DNA from: JAICUF01 sp038250675
GTDB taxonomy: Bacteria > Gemmatimonadota > Gemmatimonadetes > Gemmatimonadales > GWC2-71-9
Length of the DNA stretch: 64,000 bases
Direction: 5' to 3'
Assembly (NCBI GenBank): GCA_038250675.1
Contig: JBBSCB010000003.1
Span: forward strand, 77,768-141,767
Positions 1-8,461 of the stretch are shown piece by piece. The position numbers were made by a program, and so were the translations under genes. The stretch's first letter is position 1. Every line of letters begins with the position of its first letter. The notes beneath the pieces are model-generated. The model saw nothing but the letters and a program-made list of their open reading frames with translations, did no database searches and was not told the DNA's origin.

Positions 1-456
1 GAAATCGGCGATGCCTATCGGCTGCTCACGCCGCTGCTCGGGACGACGGCGGCCAGCGTGCTGTTCGCCGTGGCATTGCTGGCGTCGGGCCAGAACTCCA
101 CGATCACCGGTACGCTGGCCGGCCAGATCGTCATGGAGGGTTTTCTCGACATCCGCCTCTCGCCGTGGCTGCGGCGGATGATCACCCGGCTCATTGCGAT
201 CATTCCCGCCGTGATCGTCACCGTGCTGTATGGCGAGCGCGGGACCGGCGCGCTGCTGATCCTCAGCCAGGTCATCCTGAGTCTGCAGCTGTCGTTCGCG
301 GTGATTCCGCTGGTCCTCTTCACCAGCGACCCGCGGAAGATGGGACGCTTCGTCAACGGACCGGTACTCAAGGCGGCGTCCTGGTCGGTCGCGGTGGCGA
401 TTCTCCTGCTGAACGGCTGGCTGCTCATCGCTACCGCGCGCCAGTGGCTCGCGTAG
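1..456 (+). CDS. mntH: Nramp-family divalent metal transporter, C-terminal fragment (5' end outside window)
   Basis: Frame 1 is open from the first base to the TAG at 454-456 and gives 151 residues of a polytopic membrane protein. The stretch GQNSTITGTLAGQIVMEGF followed by a basic W-x-R-R-x-I-T-R segment is the signature of the eighth transmembrane region and following loop of Nramp (MntH) H+-coupled Mn2+/Fe2+ symporters in the inner membrane. About four more hydrophobic helices follow and the C-terminus is typical. The start lies upstream of the window, so only the last third is seen. The barrel gene at 444 overlaps its end by 13 bp, which suggests co-transcription. Family assignment is firm; the metal cannot be read from this fragment. 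Confidence 0.9.
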   Translation, partial: EIGDAYRLLTPLLGTTAASVLFAVALLASGQNSTITGTLAGQIVMEGFLDIRLSPWLRRMITRLIAIIPAVIVTVLYGERGTGALLILSQVILSLQLSFAVIPLVLFTSDPRKMGRFVNGPVLKAASWSVAVAILLLNGWLLIATARQWLA

Positions 457-1253
457 GCGCCGGATCGCTGGCCGCCGTCGTGGTGATGTCGGCGTCGGCG
501 CAGGCGCAGGCGCAGGCACCCACCCGACCGATCCAGGACAACAGCTTCCTCGTGGAGGAGGCGTACAATCAGGAACGCGGGGTCGTGCAGCATATCAACA
601 CTTTCCAGCGCGCTGCCGGCACGTGGGCCTACAGCTTCACCCAGGAATGGCCGGTCGGCGGTATCCGCCATCAGCTCAGCTACACGGTGCCGGTGGCGTC
701 GGCGGAGGGCTATGGCACCGGGCTGGGTGACGTGGGACTCAACTACCGGTACCAACTGGTGGGCTCGGGCGAGACCCAGGTGGCGGTTGCCCCGCGCGTT
801 ACGGTGTGGCTGCCCACCGGCAGCTCCGCCAGTGATCGCGGAAGCGGCGCCGTCGGGATTCAGGCGCTGGTGCCCGCCAGCATCACGCTGGGCCGTGCCT
901 TCGTCACCCATCTCAACCTCGGGCTCTTGCTCACGCCCGACGCGCACGGCCCCGGCACTGACCGCGCCACGACCGTGGGGCTCGGAGCCGGCGCGAGTCT
1001 CATCTGGCTCACGCGGCCCGGCTTCAACGTCATGCTCGAAACCGTCTGGTCCCGCAGCCAGGCGGTCACCGGGCAGGGGGCGACCGGACGGAGTGACGCC
1101 TGGTTCGTCAGTCCGGGTGTCCGATGGGCCGTCAATTTCACCAGCGGCCTCCAGATCGTACCCGGCGTCGCCTATTCCATCGGGCTGGGGCCGAGCGGCG
1201 GCGAGGACTACCTCTTTCTGTATCTCAGCTTCGAGCACCCCTTCAAGCACTGA
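444..1253 (+). CDS. Putative outer-membrane beta-barrel protein (MetA/phenol-pathway transporter type)
   Basis: 269 residues from a GTG at 444. I chose this start because it gives a complete Sec signal peptide (hydrophobic stretch, then cleavage near SASAQAQA); the reading frame is open further upstream but that part lies inside the Nramp gene in another frame. The mature part is built of alternating short beta strands rich in G, T, V, Y and aromatic residues and ends in HPFKH, as in the Phenol_MetA_deg group of barrels. It overlaps the Nramp gene by 13 bp, so the two could serve metal passage across inner and outer membranes; that link is inference. No clear ribosome-binding site, consistent with coupled translation. 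Confidence 0.65.
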   Translation: MARVGAGSLAAVVVMSASAQAQAQAPTRPIQDNSFLVEEAYNQERGVVQHINTFQRAAGTWAYSFTQEWPVGGIRHQLSYTVPVASAEGYGTGLGDVGLNYRYQLVGSGETQVAVAPRVTVWLPTGSSASDRGSGAVGIQALVPASITLGRAFVTHLNLGLLLTPDAHGPGTDRATTVGLGAGASLIWLTRPGFNVMLETVWSRSQAVTGQGATGRSDAWFVSPGVRWAVNFTSGLQIVPGVAYSIGLGPSGGEDYLFLYLSFEHPFKH

Positions 1254-1272
1254 TTCACGGTGATTCCGTCGC

Positions 1273-1300
1273 TTGACAGCGGGGAAACCGCGTGTATATC
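1273..1300 (+). promoter_or_regulatory. Housekeeping sigma promoter for the M16 peptidase gene
   Basis: TTGACA at 1273-1278, a 16-bp spacer and TATATC at 1295-1300, in the gap between the barrel gene and the M16 peptidase. Both boxes are close to the sigma70 consensus. The predicted start of transcription is near 1307, leaving a leader of about 64 nt before the ATG at 1371. Confidence 0.65.
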
Positions 1301-1327
1301 AGCCTGTAGATCAGCGTGTAGATCAGC
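1292..1327 (+). repeat. Three tandem 12-bp direct repeats overlapping the -10 box
   Basis: Units GTGTATATCAGC (1292-1303), CTGTAGATCAGC (1304-1315) and GTGTAGATCAGC (1316-1327) follow each other without gaps; the last two differ at one base and the first differs from the third at one base. The array begins in the -10 element and runs through the expected transcription start. It may be a binding array for a regulator or an element of the 5' leader; no protein is known for it. Confidence 0.6.
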
Positions 1328-1370
1328 ATCCCCGCGAGCCGGAACGTTGTCCCCCACCGCAGGTGATTCC

Positions 1371-4175
1371 ATGCCTCTGTCGCCGTCCGTCCGCTGCCGT
1401 CGCCTCTCGATGCTTCTGTGTCTCGCCGCTGCCGCGGCGCCTTCGCTGCGCGCGCAGGTCACGCCCCGGCGGACGACCGCGCGCGCGGCCACGCCGACCA
1501 CGCTCACGCGCGGCGCCACGGTCGAGGGAATCACGGAATACACGCTCCCGAACGGACTCCGCATCCTGCTCATTCCCGATCAATCCAAGCCGACCACGAC
1601 CGTCAACATCACGTACATGGTGGGCTCCCGGCACGAAGGGTATGGCGAGACCGGCATGGCGCACCTGCTCGAACACATGGTGTTCAAGGGCACGCCGCGG
1701 CATCCCAACATCCCGCAGGAGCTGACCGAGCACGGCGCCTCGCCCAACGGCACCACGTGGCTCGATCGGACCAACTATTTCGAGACGTTCAGCGCGAGCG
1801 ACACCAACCTGGTGTGGGCGCTCGACCTCGAGGCGGACCGCATGGTCCACAGCAAGATCGCGAAGAAGGATCTGGAGACGGAATTCACCGTCGTCCGCAA
1901 CGAGTTCGAGCTGGGCGAGAATGATCCGGGCAGCATCCTGCTCGAGCGGACGATCTCGACCGCCTTCCTCTGGCACAACTACGGCCACTCGACGATCGGC
2001 GCGCGCTCCGACATCGAGGAGGTGCCGATCGAGCGCCTGCAGGCGTTCTACCATCGCTACTACCAGCCCGACAACGCGATGCTCGTCATCGCCGGCAAGT
2101 TCGACACGAAGCGGGCGCTGGCGCTGGTGCAGGATCGGTTCGGCCGGATCCCCCGGCCCGACCGGAGCGGCGTGCTGCGGATCTATCCCACCTATACCGT
2201 CGAGCCGACGCAGGATGGCGAGCGCAGCGTGACACTGCGACGGGTGGGGGACGTGCAGGTGGTGGATGCCGTCTACCACGTGCCGTCCGGCGTGCATCCC
2301 GACTACGCGGCGATCGACGTGCTGACACGGGTGCTCGGCGACGCGCCGTCGGGGCGCCTCTACACGGCGCTGGTCGAATCGAAGAAGGCGGCGAGCGTGA
2401 GCGCGTTCGGCTTCCAGCTCCGCGAGCCCGGCGTGCTGGTCCTCTCGGCCGACGTGCGGGAGGGGGACCCGGTGGACAGCGCACGCGTGGCAATGCTGCG
2501 CGCCGTGGACGAAGTCATCTCGCGCCCGCCCACCGCCGAGGAAGTCGAACGTGCCAAGTCGGCGCTGCTGCGCGGCATCGAACTGGGACTCAACAACTCG
2601 GCCCGTGTGGGGCTCGAGCTCAGCGAATGGGCCTCGATGGGCGATTGGCGGCTGCTCTTCATCCACCGTGACCGCATCCGGCAGGTGACCCCGGCCGATG
2701 TGCAGCGCGTCGCGGCCACCTACCTCAAGCCGTCCAACCTCACGCTCGGCGTCTTCGTGCCGACGCCCAAGCCGGACCGCACCGAGGTCCCGCCGACGCC
2801 GGACGTGGTCGCGCTGGTCAAGGACTACAAGGGCGACACCGCGCGCACCGCCGGCGAGGCGTTCGACCCGTCACCGGCCACCATCGAGCAGCGCACCGCG
2901 CGGAGTGTGCTCCCGGGCGGTCTCAAGCTCGCACTGCTGCCCAAGCGAACCCGTGGCGGCACCGTCACCGCCTCGCTCGCGCTGCACTTCGGGGCCGAGC
3001 AGGGTCTGATGAATCGTTCGGTCGACGCTGAGCTCGCGGCGGACATGCTGATGCGCGGCACAAAGCACCACACCCGGCAGCAGCTCAAGGACGAGCTCGA
3101 CCGCCTGAAGGCGCAGGTCCAGGTGTTCGGCAGCGCCACCGGCGCCAATGTGCGGGTCGAGACCATCCACGACAATCTGCCGGCGGTCCTGGACCTGGTG
3201 GGCGAGATCCTGACGGAGCCATCGTTCGACTCGACCGAATTCGCGACCCTCCGCCAGGAAAATCTCGCGCAGCTCGAGCAGCAGAAGTCGGAGCCCACGA
3301 CGCTCGGCTCCATCGCCTACGGCCGCTACATCAACCCGTGGCCCAAGGGCCACCCGCGCTACACGCCGACCATCGAGGAGCAGGTGGCCGGCTATACCGC
3401 CGCCACCCTCGCCGGCGCCCGCGACTTCTACCACGACTTCTATGGCGCCAACAACGGCGAGCTCGCCGTCGTGGGTGACTTCGATCCCGCGGCCGTCACG
3501 GCGGTGGCGCGCAAGTATTTCGCCGAGTGGAAGAGCCGCCAGCCGTATCAGCGGATCCCGTCAGTCTACCGGGATCGGCCGGCGACGACGGTCTCCATCG
3601 AGACCCCGGATAAGGCCAACGCATTCTTCCTTGCCGGTATGAACCTGCCGGTGCGGGACGACAATCCGGACTATCCCGCGCTGGTGCTGGGGAACTACAT
3701 GCTCGGCGGCGGGTTCCTCAACTCGCGGTTGGCCGTGCGCATCCGCCAGAAGGAGGGGATCAGCTACGGTGTGGGCTCGCAGCTTTCCGCGTCGGCCCAG
3801 GACAGCGCCGGCCAGTTCGTCACCTTTGCCATCTATGCCCCCGAGAACGCGGCCCGGCTCGACGCTGCCTTCCACGAGGAGCTCGATCGGGCCGTGAAGG
3901 ACGGCTTTACCCCGGATGAAGTGGCCAAGGCCAAGGCCGGCTACCTCCAGCAGCGCGAGCTCGGCCGCGCCCAGGACGGCTCGCTGGCCGGCACCCTGGC
4001 CACCTATCTCTACCTTGACCGGACGCTCGCCTTCGATGCCGACTTCGAGCGGCGCATGGCGGCGGTCACGCCCGATCAGGTCAACGCGGCCCTCCGGCGC
4101 TACGTCGACCCCAGCAAGATTACGACGGTCAAGGCCGGCGATTTTGCCAAGAAGCCGCCACCGCCGCAACCCTGA
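1371..4175 (+). CDS. Secreted M16-family zinc peptidase, two-domain
   Basis: 934 residues from the ATG at 1371, which starts a clear signal peptide (cleavage near SLRAQ). The inverted zinc motif H98-L-L-E101-H102 is followed by E178 in VVRNEFE at the spacing expected for M16. The second half is another M16 fold (from about residue 505) that lacks the HxxEH motif and carries the usual R/Y-rich region around GVGSQLSASAQ, so one half is catalytic and the other closes the chamber. Length matches periplasmic pitrilysin-like enzymes that degrade peptides. A near-consensus promoter lies just upstream. The next gene converges with a gap of 3 bp. Confidence 0.93.
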   Translation: MPLSPSVRCRRLSMLLCLAAAAAPSLRAQVTPRRTTARAATPTTLTRGATVEGITEYTLPNGLRILLIPDQSKPTTTVNITYMVGSRHEGYGETGMAHLLEHMVFKGTPRHPNIPQELTEHGASPNGTTWLDRTNYFETFSASDTNLVWALDLEADRMVHSKIAKKDLETEFTVVRNEFELGENDPGSILLERTISTAFLWHNYGHSTIGARSDIEEVPIERLQAFYHRYYQPDNAMLVIAGKFDTKRALALVQDRFGRIPRPDRSGVLRIYPTYTVEPTQDGERSVTLRRVGDVQVVDAVYHVPSGVHPDYAAIDVLTRVLGDAPSGRLYTALVESKKAASVSAFGFQLREPGVLVLSADVREGDPVDSARVAMLRAVDEVISRPPTAEEVERAKSALLRGIELGLNNSARVGLELSEWASMGDWRLLFIHRDRIRQVTPADVQRVAATYLKPSNLTLGVFVPTPKPDRTEVPPTPDVVALVKDYKGDTARTAGEAFDPSPATIEQRTARSVLPGGLKLALLPKRTRGGTVTASLALHFGAEQGLMNRSVDAELAADMLMRGTKHHTRQQLKDELDRLKAQVQVFGSATGANVRVETIHDNLPAVLDLVGEILTEPSFDSTEFATLRQENLAQLEQQKSEPTTLGSIAYGRYINPWPKGHPRYTPTIEEQVAGYTAATLAGARDFYHDFYGANNGELAVVGDFDPAAVTAVARKYFAEWKSRQPYQRIPSVYRDRPATTVSIETPDKANAFFLAGMNLPVRDDNPDYPALVLGNYMLGGGFLNSRLAVRIRQKEGISYGVGSQLSASAQDSAGQFVTFAIYAPENAARLDAAFHEELDRAVKDGFTPDEVAKAKAGYLQQRELGRAQDGSLAGTLATYLYLDRTLAFDADFERRMAAVTPDQVNAALRRYVDPSKITTVKAGDFAKKPPPPQP

Positions 4176-4178
4176 GCT

Positions 4179-4706
4179 TCAGACCGGGATCGTCGCCGCG
4201 TCCCAGGCCGTGGCGTTCGTGTCGTCCCGATAGAGCTGCGCCAGGTCGACGACGACCGTCGCGCCGCTCCGCCGAATGGCATACCGGTCCATGTTCCGCG
4301 TGGCGCGCCCGGAGATGAAAACGCCGTCCGGCCGATACCGCGAATGGTGCTTGGGACACTGAAAGCGCGCCTCATCGCCTTCCCAGCGGAGGGCGGTATG
4401 CTGGTGCGGGCACGCCAGCCCAAAGGCGTACACGTGCCCCTGGTAGCGCATCAGGATGACTTCGGCGTCCTTGTCGATGGTCGCGCCGTCCGTCGCCGGC
4501 AACGGATACGTGCGCTCGTCACCGTTGCTGCCGACCGCCCGCGCCATGCGCAACGACATCGCGCCGGCGACACGTGGCGTACCGCCGAGCGCGAGCACCG
4601 CCGCGCCGACCATGCCGGCCGCGTCACGGAGAAAGCCGCGGCGGCTGGAGAGCGGACACGCCGTGCAGTCGGGCGCCCCGGCGGGCGGACGAACGGGACT
4701 GGGCAT
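4179..4706 (-). CDS. Tat-exported Rieske [2Fe-2S] protein
   Basis: 175 residues from ATG 4706 (a GTG one codon upstream, at 4709, is possible). The N-terminus has a twin-arginine signal, S-S-R22-R23-G-F-L, followed by a hydrophobic segment that may stay as an anchor. The cluster ligands are C99-P-H101 and C117-P-K-H120, the Rieske C-x-H...C-x2-H arrangement with 15 residues between the pairs. It is shorter than a bc1 Rieske subunit and lacks the usual disulfide cysteines beside the ligands, so it resembles Rieske ferredoxin-type carriers. Unusual: a CxxC (C14, C17) lies before the twin arginines. It is last in a three-gene minus-strand cassette with two membrane proteins bearing histidines, which suggests electron transfer at the membrane. 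Confidence 0.85.
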   Translation of the reverse strand: MPSPVRPPAGAPDCTACPLSSRRGFLRDAAGMVGAAVLALGGTPRVAGAMSLRMARAVGSNGDERTYPLPATDGATIDKDAEVILMRYQGHVYAFGLACPHQHTALRWEGDEARFQCPKHHSRYRPDGVFISGRATRNMDRYAIRRSGATVVVDLAQLYRDDTNATAWDAATIPV

Positions 4707-4729
4707 CACATCACCGTGCAGAGAAGTGT

Positions 4730-5215
4730 TCAGGCCGAGGTGAGAAACGTGCTGACGAGCACCACGGCAAACCAGAGTATCAGACTAAGGGCGGATACGC
4801 CGCGGAGCCGGCCCCAGTTCTTCGGCAGTCCCGGGCGAACCGTTCGCTCGACCCGCAACATCACCATGCCGTTGATCAGCAGCAGTGCCACCAGCGCCAT
4901 CTTGATCCAGAACGCCACTGACCCCAGCATGGTTTCCAGATCCGCCGCCAGCATCAGCAGGCCGCTCACAAAGGTGATGGCCAGGCCCGCCACCACGATC
5001 CGGTGAACCACGCGGAGGTCGTGCAAGTGACATGCCTGCTCTGCTTCGCTGGTGCGGCTGTTGCGGATCGTGTCACGATCGGCCGCAACGGCTCCGCCAC
5101 CGCCCAGCAGCAGCCCGCCCAGATGGACGAACATCACGCCGCTGCTGAGCGTTGTGTGATCGTTGTAGAGCGAGGCCCAGGGCTGGACCCAGGCGACGAG
5201 CGATTGGGGCACCAT
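4730..5215 (-). CDS. Four-helix inner-membrane protein with conserved-looking histidines (function unknown)
   Basis: 161 residues from ATG 5215; the longer frame upstream of this ATG is arginine-rich shadow of the neighbouring gene. Hydrophobic segments lie near residues 22-44, 70-91, 97-120 and 139-158. Histidines H31 (inside helix 1) and H63, H65, H71 (just before and at the start of helix 2) could bind heme or metal. Overall shape resembles small CopD/DUF2269-type membrane proteins, but I do not recognise the family. It starts 5 bp after the stop of the preceding gene and ends 23 bp before the Rieske gene, so the three are almost certainly one operon. Confidence 0.7.
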   Translation of the reverse strand: MVPQSLVAWVQPWASLYNDHTTLSSGVMFVHLGGLLLGGGGAVAADRDTIRNSRTSEAEQACHLHDLRVVHRIVVAGLAITFVSGLLMLAADLETMLGSVAFWIKMALVALLLINGMVMLRVERTVRPGLPKNWGRLRGVSALSLILWFAVVLVSTFLTSA

Positions 5216-5220
5216 CGTGA

Positions 5221-5841
5221 TCAATCCGTCCACAGAAGCATGATACCGTAACCCACCAGCGAAATCCCCATCGACGTGATGGCGATCGTGCGATGCTTGC
5301 GGCGCCGGGCATCGAGCGTCGCTGTGGTGCCGCCGTGCTCGCCGGGCGCCGTGGCGCCGGCCCACGCAAAGCCCCCGTCTGCAGCCAGCATCAGGATCGA
5401 GTGAACGTAGCGCCGGGTCCGCCCCTCGGTGTCGTGGCGGCTGTCCCAGAGATTCCACACGCCGGTGATCGTGTTCACCCCGAAGAGGACGCCGATGCCC
5501 CCGGCGACGACACTGTGCGCCGAGCGAACGGTGCCTCGCTGCGACGGGTTGTTGAAGAGCGATTGCCCCAGGAAGTACTCGGTGACGACGAGCGGGAGCG
5601 TGGCGTAGCTGGCATAGCGGTGGATGGTGAGCCGTGTGTAGTAGGCGTCGCTGTGGTCGACCACGCGCCGCTCCACCGTGTCGCCGGCCACCGCGTCACG
5701 TGCCGGCAGCGGCGTCGGCGCATAGGTGGCAAAGTGCGCCTGGCGCGAGACGGCAATCAGACTGGTGTCGGTGAGCATCGCAGCGGGCGCCGGCGTCGGT
5801 GACTGAACGGCCGCAAGGACCATCAGCAGGGTTCCTACCAT
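5221..5841 (-). CDS. Putative diheme b561-like four-helix membrane protein (unrecognised family)
   Basis: 206 residues from ATG 5841, preceded by a good ribosome-binding site (AAAGGAG, 6 bases away). After a cleavable-looking hydrophobic N-terminus and a soluble linker come four transmembrane segments (about 75-95, 110-132, 146-164, 184-204). Each is headed by a histidine: H74, H109, H147 and H183. Because the helices alternate in direction, H74/H147 would face one membrane side and H109/H183 the other, the layout of bis-His diheme cytochromes b561. This reading is inference from residue placement; no family hit is claimed. It is the first gene of the cassette with the 161-residue membrane protein and the Rieske protein. 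Confidence 0.65.
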   Translation of the reverse strand: MVGTLLMVLAAVQSPTPAPAAMLTDTSLIAVSRQAHFATYAPTPLPARDAVAGDTVERRVVDHSDAYYTRLTIHRYASYATLPLVVTEYFLGQSLFNNPSQRGTVRSAHSVVAGGIGVLFGVNTITGVWNLWDSRHDTEGRTRRYVHSILMLAADGGFAWAGATAPGEHGGTTATLDARRRKHRTIAITSMGISLVGYGIMLLWTD

Positions 5842-6012
5842 GAACAACTCCTTTGCCTGCGAGAAGCCAGCAGGAGGACAGTCTGTCACATCGGGCCAAG
5901 ATTGCGGGTCCAATCGGCGCGCGCCAGCATCCACGTCACATTCCGCTCGACTCCAGCTGCGACACCCATTAGTGTCCGGGACCGCCTGTCCGTATCTCCG
6001 TGGAGGATTCTG

Positions 6013-8427
6013 ATGCGTCCCGCCGCTCTTGTCGCCGCCCTGCTCCTGATCTCGCCGGCTCTCGCCGCCCAGCAACAGCCCGCTCCCGGACGCATCGGCG
6101 AGTACACCCCGCCGCGCGACTGGCCGCTGCGCCGGCACTCATTCGATCTGGTGCACCAGGCAGTGCACGTTGCGTTCCAGATGGACAAGCGGTTGGTCAC
6201 CGGTCGCGTGACGACGCGCGTGATTCCCGTCGGTGCGACCGACACGATCCGCCTCGATGCGGGCAATCTCACGATCGACGGCGCCACCGATGCGCGGGGC
6301 CGGAAGCTTCGCTTCACCTTTGATACCTCGCACGTCACCGTGCGGCTCGGGCGCACGGCGCACGCCGGTGACACGGTGGAGTTCACGCTCAGCTATCACA
6401 CCGTGCCGGAACGCGGCATCTACTTCGTTCCCCGGCGCCACGTGATCTGGTCGCAGGGCGAGGCCACCGAGACGCGGAACTGGGTCCCCACCTACGATGC
6501 CGCCAACGACAAGACCACGTGGGAGTTCTACGTCACGGCGGACACCGGGTTGGAGGTGCTCTCCAACGGGCGACTAGTGGACGTCACTGCCGCCGGCCGC
6601 GGCGCGCAGGTCTGGCATTGGACCCAGGAGGAGCCGGCGTCCACGTACCTGTACTCTGTCGTCGTCGGTCCGTTCGCGGTGCAGCGCGACAACTGGCGGG
6701 GCGTACCGGTGGAGTACTGGGTCGATCCGGACACGACCGCCGCGGCATGGCGTACGTTCGGCGAGACGCCTTCCATGATCGAGATCTATTCCCGCGTCCT
6801 CGGCGTCAACTTCCCGTGGGCCAAGTACGCCGAGTCGGTCATTCCCGACTTCACGTTCGGCGGCATGGAGAACGTGTCTGCCACCACGCAGACCGACCTC
6901 GCCCTCCACTCGGCCGGCGGTGAGCCGGAGAGCGGCGGCCGCGGCCTCAATGCCCACGAGCTGGCCCATCAGTGGTTTGGCGATCTGACCACCGCCGCCG
7001 ACTGGGCCCACATCTGGCTCAATGAGGGCCTCACGACGTACATGGAGTCGGTGCAGAACGAGAAGAGCCGGGGGTGGGCAGCGGGTCAGCAGTCGTGGTT
7101 CGGGCAGCAGCAGCAGGCCATGCAGGCCGATCTCAATCAGCAGCGGCCGCTCGTGTGGGGCGAGTACGGGGGTGATGACCCCATCGTGCTCTTCTTCAGC
7201 GGTCACGTCTATCCCAAGGGCGCGCAGGTGGCGCACCAGCTTCGCCGCCTGCTGGGCGACTCACTGTTCTGGGCCGGCATGCATCGCTTCCTCACCGACA
7301 ACGCGCACAAGCCGGTGACCACCGCCGACTACGCCGTCGCCTTCGAGAAGGTGAGCGGCCGTGACCTCGACTGGTTCTTCAATCAATGGGCCTACGGCAT
7401 CGGCTATCCCAGGGTGAAGGTCACGCGGCACTGGGATGCGGGGACGCACACGCTCGACGTGACCGTCGCCGAGACGCAGCCGGTGGACTCGATCCATCCG
7501 TTCTTCCGGTTCCCGGCCACCGTCCGGGTGGTCACCCGCGACTCGGTGGTGCGGCACGAGATCATGGTCACCCACCACGGCGTGACCTTCCCGATTCCGC
7601 TGCCGTCGGAGCCGCTCACGTTCCGCTTCGACGAGGGCGGCTGGCTCCTCGGCACCGTCGAGACCGATCAGACACCGGCCGAGCTGGCGGAACTGGCGCG
7701 GCACGACCTCGACTGGGCGGCCCGCAACTGGGCGCTCCGGACGCTCGCCGGGTCAAGCGATACCGCCGCCGTCTCCGCGCGCCGCTTCGTGCTGCTGAGT
7801 GACGAGAGCCCGGCCCTGCGCGCTGTCGCGGTGGGCCAGATGGCGCACGACTCGTCCGCCGGCACGGTGGACGCAGTGCGCTCGGCGCTGCGGGATCCCG
7901 AGAGCGTCGTCCGGTCCACCGCGCTGCTGAGTCTTGCGGCGCTCGATTCCGCCCATGTCGCGCCGATCGCGCGTTCCATGTACGACGCCGATCCCAGCGA
8001 CGCGGTGCGCACCGCAGCACTGGGCGTCTATGCCCGTGCGAGCGGCGTCGCGGCCGTGCCGCTGCTCATCGAGGCGACGGCCATCGGCCGCCCAACCAAC
8101 CTCCGCGCCACCGCCGCGTTCCAGCTCGGTCGGCTCAAGGATGCCCGCGGCGCCGAGGCGCTGGAGCGGCTCACCGCGTCGCGTGAGCCGCGGAATCTCC
8201 GGGCGACGGCGCTCAACGCGCTGGCATCACTCACCGACCACGCGTCGGCCACGGCCGTCGCGACCCGCGCACTGGCTGACTACGATCCGCTCTTTGCGGT
8301 GCAGGCGGCCAGCACGCTTGGACGTATCGGCGGGCCGGCCGGGCGTGCGACGCTGGAGCACGCGCTCGCCACCGAGACCCGGGTGACGGTCAGGGCAGCC
8401 ATTGCGCGGGCGCTGACGGGGAAGTAG
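6013..8427 (+). CDS. Secreted M1-family aminopeptidase with C-terminal HEAT repeats
   Basis: 804 residues from ATG 6013, with TGGAGG six bases upstream and a signal peptide ending near ALAAQQQ. The M1 exopeptidase motif GGMEN is at residues 283-287 and the zinc site is H315-E316-x-x-H319 with E338 at the family's spacing; Y/F catalytic neighbours follow. The peptidase body ends near residue 545, and the last 250 residues are alanine/arginine-rich helical repeats of 30-odd residues (for example the DPESVVRSTALLSLAAL unit) typical of HEAT/PBS repeats. This is likely a periplasmic or surface peptidase with a protein-binding tail. It is divergent from the Rieske cassette; 171 bp between them hold both promoters. 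Confidence 0.92.
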   Translation: MRPAALVAALLLISPALAAQQQPAPGRIGEYTPPRDWPLRRHSFDLVHQAVHVAFQMDKRLVTGRVTTRVIPVGATDTIRLDAGNLTIDGATDARGRKLRFTFDTSHVTVRLGRTAHAGDTVEFTLSYHTVPERGIYFVPRRHVIWSQGEATETRNWVPTYDAANDKTTWEFYVTADTGLEVLSNGRLVDVTAAGRGAQVWHWTQEEPASTYLYSVVVGPFAVQRDNWRGVPVEYWVDPDTTAAAWRTFGETPSMIEIYSRVLGVNFPWAKYAESVIPDFTFGGMENVSATTQTDLALHSAGGEPESGGRGLNAHELAHQWFGDLTTAADWAHIWLNEGLTTYMESVQNEKSRGWAAGQQSWFGQQQQAMQADLNQQRPLVWGEYGGDDPIVLFFSGHVYPKGAQVAHQLRRLLGDSLFWAGMHRFLTDNAHKPVTTADYAVAFEKVSGRDLDWFFNQWAYGIGYPRVKVTRHWDAGTHTLDVTVAETQPVDSIHPFFRFPATVRVVTRDSVVRHEIMVTHHGVTFPIPLPSEPLTFRFDEGGWLLGTVETDQTPAELAELARHDLDWAARNWALRTLAGSSDTAAVSARRFVLLSDESPALRAVAVGQMAHDSSAGTVDAVRSALRDPESVVRSTALLSLAALDSAHVAPIARSMYDADPSDAVRTAALGVYARASGVAAVPLLIEATAIGRPTNLRATAAFQLGRLKDARGAEALERLTASREPRNLRATALNALASLTDHASATAVATRALADYDPLFAVQAASTLGRIGGPAGRATLEHALATETRVTVRAAIARALTGK

Positions 8428-8461
8428 CGCCGCGCTGCGGTCGTGATGGAGGGTGCGGGCG

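Noticed and set aside
165..443. Upstream extension of the barrel protein frame
   Set aside because: Lies within the Nramp gene in another frame, and the signal peptide begins at 444.
1292..1327. Start of a CRISPR array
   Set aside because: Units are 12 bp and contiguous without spacers, only three copies, and no cas genes are in the window.
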